Shown here in pieces: positions 59,042 through 64,000 of a stretch of 64,000 nucleotides of DNA. Within the stretch, counting starts at the first letter, position 1; every line of letters begins with the position of its first letter. The position numbers and the translations under genes are program-made. This DNA comes from Pseudomonas sp. GD03858 (GTDB lineage Bacteria > Pseudomonadota > Gammaproteobacteria > Pseudomonadales > Pseudomonadaceae): positions 1-64,000 of the forward strand of contig NZ_JAOCDM010000013.1 in the NCBI RefSeq assembly GCF_029840925.1, written 5' to 3'. The notes under the pieces are model-generated. The model did no database searches, was not told where the DNA came from, and was given only the letters and a program-made list of their open reading frames with translations.

Positions 59042-59056
59042 TTTAGTCCTGCTAAA
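59042..59056. promoter_or_regulatory. LysR operator palindrome
   Basis: TTTAGTCCTGCTAAA is a perfect 5-5-5 palindrome with the T-N11-A form of LysR sites. It is 3 bases from the start codon of the LysR gene and 130 bases before sdaA, in the place expected for autoregulation and divergent control. Confidence 0.65.
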
Positions 59057-59185
59057 GGCTTGTGTAGAAAGTTTCGTTGGTCAAGCCGAGCTTGGCGCGG
59101 CAGTATCGCGCAACTTTGCATTAACGTTCAATTTTTCCAGAGAGCCGTGGCGCACGTCAGTTCGCTGTCACGGTCAGGCATTAGC

Positions 59186-60562
59186 ATGGCTATCAGTGTT
59201 TTCGACCTTTTCAAGATTGGCATCGGCCCGTCCAGCTCCCATACCGTCGGCCCCATGCGCGCCGCGGCGACCTTTGCCCAGGCACTGCGCGAGCGCGGTC
59301 TGCTGGCCCAGGTGAGGCGTGTCGAGGTGCGTCTCTATGGGTCGCTGTCGGCCACCGGCGTCGGGCATGCCACGGACCGTGCCTGCCTGCTCGGGTTGAT
59401 GGGGCAGTGGCCAGACCGGATCGATCCGCACAGCATCGAACCGCGCATCGATCAGCTGATGCAGGAGCAATGCCTGATGCTCGACGGCAGCCAGCCCATC
59501 GAGTTCCAGTATGGCCGTGACATGCGCCTGCTCGACGAAAACCTGGCCTATCACCCCAATGCGATGACCCTCGAGAGTTTCGACGAGCAGGGCAGCCTGT
59601 TCAGCCAGACCTATTATTCCGTGGGCGGCGGTTTCATCGTCGAGCAAAGCGAGATCGACGCGCCGCAGCGCGACGCGAGCCAGGTCGAATTGCCCTATGA
59701 GTTTTCCAGCGGCGACGAACTGCTCGCGCTGTGCAAGGCCCACGACCTCAGCGTCAGCCAGCTGATGCTGGCCAACGAGTGCGCCTGGCGCCCGGAAAGC
59801 GAGGTGCGCGCGGGGCTGCTGAAGATCTGGGCGGCCATGGGCGAATGCGTCAACAATGGCCTGCGCAATGAAGGCATCCTGCCTGGCGGGCTCAAGGTCA
59901 AGCGCCGGGCGGCGCGTCTGCACCGCAGCCTGCAGGAGATCGGCAAGCCCAACGTGATCGGCTCGACCCTGAGCGCCATGGAGTGGGTGAACCTGTTCGC
60001 CCTGGCGGTCAACGAGGAGAACGCCGCAGGCGGGCGCATGGTCACCGCGCCCACCAATGGAGCGGCGGGAATCATCCCGGCGGTGCTGCACTACTACATG
60101 AAGTTCAATCCCGGCGCCTGTGACGATGACGTGGTGGCGTTCCTCCTGGCGGCGGCGGCGGTGGGCATCCTGTGCAAGAAGAACGCCTCGATCTCCGGCG
60201 CCGAGGTCGGCTGCCAGGGCGAGGTGGGTTCGGCCTGCTCCATGGCTGCCGCTGGCCTCGCCGAAGTGCTTGGCGCGACGCCGCCGCAACTGGAGAACGC
60301 CGCCGAGATCGCCCTGGAGCACAACCTGGGGCTGACCTGCGATCCGGTCGGTGGCCTGGTCCAGGTGCCATGCATCGAGCGCAACGCGATCGCCGCGGTG
60401 AAGGCGATCAACGCCGTGCAGATGGCCCTGCGCGGCGACGGCGAGCACTTCATCTCCCTCGACCGGGTGATCCGTACCATGCGCGACACCGGCGCGGACA
60501 TGCACGCCAACTACAAGGAAACCTCGCGCGGCGGCCTGGCCGTCGCGTTCGTCGAGTGCTGA
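59186..60562 (+). CDS. sdaA: L-serine ammonia-lyase, iron-sulfur type
   Basis: 458 residues, the full single-chain form. The beta domain begins [20 protein letters not shown], and the catalytic domain has [19 protein letters not shown] and the Fe-S cysteines in [13 protein letters not shown] and [13 protein letters not shown]. It converts L-serine to pyruvate and ammonia. ATG 59186 gives the exact family start; longer frames upstream have no support. The product and the neighbouring transporter form a serine-catabolic pair. Confidence 0.96.
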   Translation: MAISVFDLFKIGIGPSSSHTVGPMRAAATFAQALRERGLLAQVRRVEVRLYGSLSATGVGHATDRACLLGLMGQWPDRIDPHSIEPRIDQLMQEQCLMLDGSQPIEFQYGRDMRLLDENLAYHPNAMTLESFDEQGSLFSQTYYSVGGGFIVEQSEIDAPQRDASQVELPYEFSSGDELLALCKAHDLSVSQLMLANECAWRPESEVRAGLLKIWAAMGECVNNGLRNEGILPGGLKVKRRAARLHRSLQEIGKPNVIGSTLSAMEWVNLFALAVNEENAAGGRMVTAPTNGAAGIIPAVLHYYMKFNPGACDDDVVAFLLAAAAVGILCKKNASISGAEVGCQGEVGSACSMAAAGLAEVLGATPPQLENAAEIALEHNLGLTCDPVGGLVQVPCIERNAIAAVKAINAVQMALRGDGEHFISLDRVIRTMRDTGADMHANYKETSRGGLAVAFVEC

Positions 60563-60570
60563 TGGCTGCG

Positions 60571-60686
60571 CTGCAGGAGCGGCCTCGTGCCGCGAAAGGC
60601 TGCAAAGCGGCCCCGGCGATCCTCATATCACTCTGAAATCTGGGGCTGCCGTGTAGCCCTTTCGCGGCACAAGGCCGCTCCTACAG
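60571..60686. repeat. REP pair between sdaA and the transporter gene
   Basis: GCAGGAGCGGCCTCGTGCCG at the left and CGGCACAAGGCCGCTCCTAC at the right, spacer about 50 bases. It stands between two genes of one direction and may lower read-through, giving the transporter less message than sdaA. Confidence 0.9.
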
Positions 60687-60750
60687 GGGGCGGTATCAAC
60701 CTGCAACACCCGCTGTACCTGCGACAAAAACAACTACAAAGGCGATACCC

Positions 60751-62058
60751 ATGACTGATGTACAAAGCACCACGAGCATTCGTGCGGATTCGGCTGCCCA
60801 GGCTGCGGCCACGGGCACTACCACCTGGAACCGTCACGACACCACCTGGGCACTGGGCCTGTACGGTACGGCGATCGGCGCCGGTACCCTGTTCCTGCCG
60901 ATCAATGCCGGGGTAGGGGGCTTCTGGCCGCTGCTGATCCTGGCCTTGCTGGCTTTCCCCATGACCTTCTTCGCCCATCGGGCCCTGACCCGTTTCGTGC
61001 TGTCCGGTCGCAAAGGCGGCAACGAGGACATCACCGAGGTCGTCGAAGAGCACTTCGGCGTGGGCGCCGGCAAGCTGATCACCTTGCTGTACTTCTTCGC
61101 CATCTTCCCGATCCTGCTGGTCTACAGCGTGGCGCTGACCAACACCCTGACCAGTTTCTTCGAACACCAGCTGCATATCGGCGCGCCGCCCCGGGCACTG
61201 CTGGCGTTGCTGCTGATCTGCGGGCTGATGATCGTGGTGCGTTGCGGTCAGCAGCTGATCGTCAAGGCCATGAGCCTGCTGGTGTACCCCTTCGTCGCAT
61301 CGCTGCTGTTGCTGGCCCTGAGCCTCATCCCCAACTGGAACGGCGCTTTCTTCGCCCAGGCCAACGAAGGCATCAGCGTCTCGAAGCTGCTGCTGACCCT
61401 GTGGCTGGCGATCCCGGTGATGGTGTTCTCGTTCAACCACTCGCCGATCATCTCGGCCTTCGCCGTCGACCAGAAGCACCGCTACGGCGCCGACGCCGAC
61501 CGCAAGAGTGGTCGCACCCTGGCCACGGCTCACGTGATGATGGTGCTGACGGTGATGTTCTTCTGCTTCAGCTGCGTGCTGGCCCTCAGCCCTGCTGATC
61601 TGGCCGCGGCCAAGGCGCAGAACATCTCGATCCTGTCGTACCTGGCGAACCACTTCCAGACGCCGGTGATCGCCTTCGTCGCGCCGCTGATCGCGTTGGT
61701 GGCGATCACCAAGTCCTTCCTCGGCCATTACATCGGTGCCAGCGAAGGTTTCCAGGGCATGATCGTCAAGAGCCTGCGCGGCCGTGGCAAGACCTGGCCG
61801 GCCAAGCGCCTGGAGCGCGCCACGGCGCTGTTCATGCTGGTGACCTGCTGGGCGGTGGCGACCGTGAACCCGAGCATCCTCGGTCTGATCGAGAGCCTGG
61901 GTGGTCCGGTGATCGCCTGCCTGCTGTTCCTGATGCCGATGTACGCCGTGCACAAGGTGCCCGCGCTGCGGCAATACTCGGGGCGCTTGTCGAACGTGTT
62001 CGTGGTGCTGATCGGTCTGATCACGTTGTCGGCGATCGTCTACAGCTTCGTTGCCTGA
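60751..62058 (+). CDS. HAAAP-family serine/threonine transporter
   Basis: 435 residues and 11 membrane helices. SdaC/TdcC-like features: WALGLYGTAIGAGTLFLPIN at the start, VMVFSFNHSPIISAFAVDQK and FLGHYIGASEGFQGM. It imports serine (or threonine) with protons. Position after sdaA supports serine as substrate. Confidence 0.92.
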   Translation: MTDVQSTTSIRADSAAQAAATGTTTWNRHDTTWALGLYGTAIGAGTLFLPINAGVGGFWPLLILALLAFPMTFFAHRALTRFVLSGRKGGNEDITEVVEEHFGVGAGKLITLLYFFAIFPILLVYSVALTNTLTSFFEHQLHIGAPPRALLALLLICGLMIVVRCGQQLIVKAMSLLVYPFVASLLLLALSLIPNWNGAFFAQANEGISVSKLLLTLWLAIPVMVFSFNHSPIISAFAVDQKHRYGADADRKSGRTLATAHVMMVLTVMFFCFSCVLALSPADLAAAKAQNISILSYLANHFQTPVIAFVAPLIALVAITKSFLGHYIGASEGFQGMIVKSLRGRGKTWPAKRLERATALFMLVTCWAVATVNPSILGLIESLGGPVIACLLFLMPMYAVHKVPALRQYSGRLSNVFVVLIGLITLSAIVYSFVA

Positions 62059-62070
62059 CGAAAGACCCTG

Positions 62071-62106
62071 CCTGCCGGCATACATTCATGGATGGGCGCC
62101 GGCAGG
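62071..62106. terminator. bidirectional hairpin between convergent genes
   Basis: CCTGCCGGC (62071-62079) pairs with GCCGGCAGG (62098-62106), a perfect 9-base stem with an 18-base loop, between the transporter and the DUF3313 gene. No T-run on either side. Confidence 0.6.
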
Positions 62107-62122
62107 ACGGATCAGGCTCCGA

Positions 62123-62800
62123 TCACTTGGCCTTTTGCTGCAACGCCACGAAGCTGCGGCGCATGTCGCTGGCCCAGCCATCGAGCACCGGCTTGACGTC
62201 GTTCAAGGTCAGCTGGGTGCTGTCGTTCTCCAGCTCCTTGCCGCTGCCCTTGCGCACCACCTGCGCCAGTACCTTCTGGCTGGCGCCATCGAGGAAGGCG
62301 GCTTCCACCGCCACGTCCACGGCCTGGTCGCGACCACCTGCGGCGGTATTGACCGCCGCGGCGACCAGGGCGATGGGAATCACTTCATAGGGCTTGAGGC
62401 CCTCGGTGCTGGTAGAGACGGCGGTGATCGCCGGACGTACCACGATGGTGTTCGGCCCTGGTTCCTTGACCAGGGTGAGCACGCTGCCCAGCTCGCGGCG
62501 CATGGCCTCGTTGAAGTAGCGGGTGATTGCCTGGAGGGTCTGCGCCGAGATCACGGCGGTCGGCTGCGGCTTGGGATAGAACTGGCTCGGCTCGATGAAC
62601 ACCTTGGTGTACTGACTGGCCTTGACGTCCGGGTCGATCCAGCGCATCACCGGCGCGCCGGAGATGCTCTCGGCTGGCTTCAGGCGGCTGTAGTCCTGGA
62701 GAAAGCCGGAATAGTCCTTGGGGTCGACCCGATTGCTGGAACAGGCAACCAGGGCCAGCAGGGCGGCACACAGCAGGGTGGTGCGAGGCAGTCGCTTCAT
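62123..62800 (-). CDS. DUF3313-family lipoprotein
   Basis: 225 residues from ATG 62800. A signal with lipobox LVAC (about 17-20), then DYSGFLQDYSRLKP, the usual N-terminal signature of DUF3313, and VAAAVNTAAGGRDQAVDVAV in the middle. It is predicted to be attached to the outer membrane. Function unknown. Monocistronic. Confidence 0.88.
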   Translation of the reverse strand: MKRLPRTTLLCAALLALVACSSNRVDPKDYSGFLQDYSRLKPAESISGAPVMRWIDPDVKASQYTKVFIEPSQFYPKPQPTAVISAQTLQAITRYFNEAMRRELGSVLTLVKEPGPNTIVVRPAITAVSTSTEGLKPYEVIPIALVAAAVNTAAGGRDQAVDVAVEAAFLDGASQKVLAQVVRKGSGKELENDSTQLTLNDVKPVLDGWASDMRRSFVALQQKAK

Positions 62801-62945
62801 GATGACGGGGTCCATGAGAGAAATGGCCAGGACAACGCTAGCAGGTGCTGGGCCGAAGGCCAGCATTCTGGCGAGCTGCGGTTGCGGTTTCCCACCGCAC
62901 TGCCCGAGCGGGACGACTGTTCATTTATGTTCGAGGCTGGAAAAG

Positions 62946-62964
62946 TATGCCCTTTACGGGTATG
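62946..62964. promoter_or_regulatory. possible operator of the toxin-antitoxin operon
   Basis: ATGCCCTTTACGGGTAT (62947-62963) is an inverted repeat with one mismatch, 18 bases upstream of the toxin start. HTH antitoxins often repress their own operon at such sites. Confidence 0.4.
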
Positions 62965-62981
62965 GTTTTGGAGCGTCCGAC

Positions 62982-63365
62982 ATGGAAGTGTACAAGCGCA
63001 GGGAATTCGCCCGTTGGCAGCTCAGGGAATGTCTGCCGGACTGGATGCTGTGCCAGGCGGTCGTGGAGATGCAGAGCGGACTGGTGGACGCCAGCCTTGG
63101 CGGGCTGTTGTTCAAGAAGCGCGTAGCGGGCCATGGCGGCGGCAAGCGCGGTGGATATCGCACGTTGCTATCGGCACGCATCGGCAGCCGATACGTATTT
63201 CTCCACGGTTTTGCCAAAAGCGACCTGGCCAATGTCACGCCAGGCGAGCAAAAGGCCTTGCAGTTCACCGGCAAGGTATTTCTGGAATTGTCACCGCATG
63301 ACGTGGCCAAGGCCCTGGATTGCGGCGTATTGATGGAGGTCCACTGTGACCAGCGAACTCATTGA
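62982..63365 (+). CDS. RelE-type toxin (PF06296-like)
   Basis: 127 residues. The RelE-like pattern is clear: MVEMQSG region, LGGLLFKKRVAGHGGGKRGG, YRTLLSARIG and FLHGFAKSDLANVTPGEQKA. Family members are ribosome-dependent mRNA interferases. ATG 62982 follows GGAG by 8 bases. The toxin comes first, and the end overlaps the antitoxin by 20 bases, so the pair is co-translated. Confidence 0.88.
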   Translation: MEVYKRREFARWQLRECLPDWMLCQAVVEMQSGLVDASLGGLLFKKRVAGHGGGKRGGYRTLLSARIGSRYVFLHGFAKSDLANVTPGEQKALQFTGKVFLELSPHDVAKALDCGVLMEVHCDQRTH

Positions 63366-63651
63366 ATCGTTACGCGCCGACCTGACGGCCCTCGAGCAGG
63401 CGGGCGCGATCGGTAAAGTCACGCTGCGCGATTTCCAGGCGATCTGCCCGGCGCCGGTCCGCGCATTCAGTGCCCAGGACATCAGGCGCCTGCGCGAGGC
63501 GTTGAATTTCAGCCAGCCGGTGTTCGCCCTGCACCTGCACACCAGTGCCTCCACGGTGCGCAAGTGGGAGCAGGGCGAGACACGGCCCGCGGGACCGGCC
63601 CTGAAGCTGCTCAACATCATCGCCGACAAGGGTCTGCAAGCCATTCTCTGA
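63346..63651 (+). CDS. HTH antitoxin (HigA/NadS-like)
   Basis: 101 residues, GTG start. The C-terminal Xre-type helix-turn-helix (about 45-98) reads IRRLREALNFSQPVFALHLH, then STVRKWEQGETRPAGPALKL. It should bind and neutralise the RelE-like toxin and repress the operon. Confidence 0.9.
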   Translation: MTSELIESLRADLTALEQAGAIGKVTLRDFQAICPAPVRAFSAQDIRRLREALNFSQPVFALHLHTSASTVRKWEQGETRPAGPALKLLNIIADKGLQAIL

Positions 63652-63663
63652 GCACCGCCGCGC

Positions 63664-64000
63664 TCAGCCCAGCGTCTCGCGCAGCCGGTACCAGAGCATG
63701 CCCAGTGCCAGCAGCGGCGAGCGCAAGGCCTTGCCACCGGGGAAGGTCAGGTGCGGCACGGCGCTGAACACATCGAAGCCGTAGCTGTGCTCGGTTGCAA
63801 TCGCCTCGGCCAGCAGCCTGGCGGTCCAGTGGGTGACGTTCAGCCCGTGCCCCGAGTAGCCTTGGGCATAGAACACGTTGGGGTGCTGGCTCAACCGGCC
63901 GACCTGGGGGAAGCGGTTGGCGGTGATGCCGATCATGCCGCCCCACTGGTAATCCAGGCGCACCTCGGCCAGCTGCGGAAACACCTTGAGCACCTTGGGC
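63664..64000 (-). CDS. FAD-dependent oxidoreductase (DadA/PuuB-like), 3' part
   Basis: Only the last 111 or so codons are inside the window; the 5' part lies beyond 64000. The segment QWGGMIGITANRFPQVGRLS and NVFYAQGYSGHGLNVTHWTA is the C-terminal FAD-contact region of glycine/D-amino-acid oxidase and gamma-glutamylputrescine oxidase types. The exact substrate cannot be judged from this part. Confidence 0.8.
   Translation of the reverse strand, partial: PKVLKVFPQLAEVRLDYQWGGMIGITANRFPQVGRLSQHPNVFYAQGYSGHGLNVTHWTARLLAEAIATEHSYGFDVFSAVPHLTFPGGKALRSPLLALGMLWYRLRETLG

Overview
The window reads as chromosome of a Pseudomonas of the putida group. It is GC-rich, its genes are packed with ATGA-type overlaps, and it carries at least ten copies of the short palindromic REP sequences typical of that group, in two classes (GTGGGAGCGGGTTTACCCGCGAA-like and GTAGGAGCGGCCTTGTGTCGCG-like). 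There are no rRNA or tRNA genes, insertion sequences, prophages or CRISPR arrays.

Region by region. (1) 377-6008: an operon behind a consensus sigma-54 promoter, encoding a YVTN beta-propeller protein, two SCO/SenC copper-thiol proteins, a cytochrome c fused to a periplasmic-binding-protein domain, and a SurA-N-type chaperone. (2) 6020-15812: a second sigma-54 promoter with twin upstream palindromes drives a lone receiver-domain regulator and then a tightly coupled operon. That operon joins a minimal type II secretion/type IV pilus-like machine (GspE ATPase, PilM/N/O-like proteins, a GspC-like protein, a secretin and three pseudopilins) to the curli export genes csgE, csgF and csgG. The curli subunits CsgA/CsgB and the GspF platform protein are not in the window. 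(3) 15925-18130: a secreted lipoprotein and a Phd-like/transposase-N-domain fusion. (4) 18167-26555: a TpsB/FhaC-type outer-membrane transporter with its own energising complex (a DUF2341-LamG-ExbB fusion, ExbD, a TonB-like protein), a porin, two small accessory proteins and a parvulin isomerase. (5) 26613-37669: ordinary chromosomal genes: a LysR regulator, alkB, ilvA behind a visible isoleucine attenuator, an iron alcohol dehydrogenase, a conserved hypothetical gene behind a 12-copy heptamer array, a VOC protein, an aldehyde dehydrogenase and a GGDEF-EAL protein. (6) 37787-55799, minus strand: a 16-gene Wzx/Wzy-type exopolysaccharide operon, from UDP-glucose dehydrogenase to a YdjC-like deacetylase. 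(7) 56164-64000: an alkaline-phosphatase-superfamily membrane enzyme, an L-serine utilisation group (LysR, sdaA, HAAAP transporter), a DUF3313 lipoprotein, a RelE/HTH toxin-antitoxin pair and the 3' end of an FAD oxidoreductase.

How it fits together: regions 2, 4 and 6 are all cell-surface export systems, suggesting an accessory surface and biofilm island. The strongest candidate for something undescribed is the fusion in region 2 of a reduced type II secretion machine with curli export genes under nitrogen-type (sigma-54) control. Next are the TpsB-ExbB-ExbD-TonB set, and three places where REP elements lie in frame inside protein-coding genes (gspE, the gspC-like gene and an exopolysaccharide glycosyltransferase).
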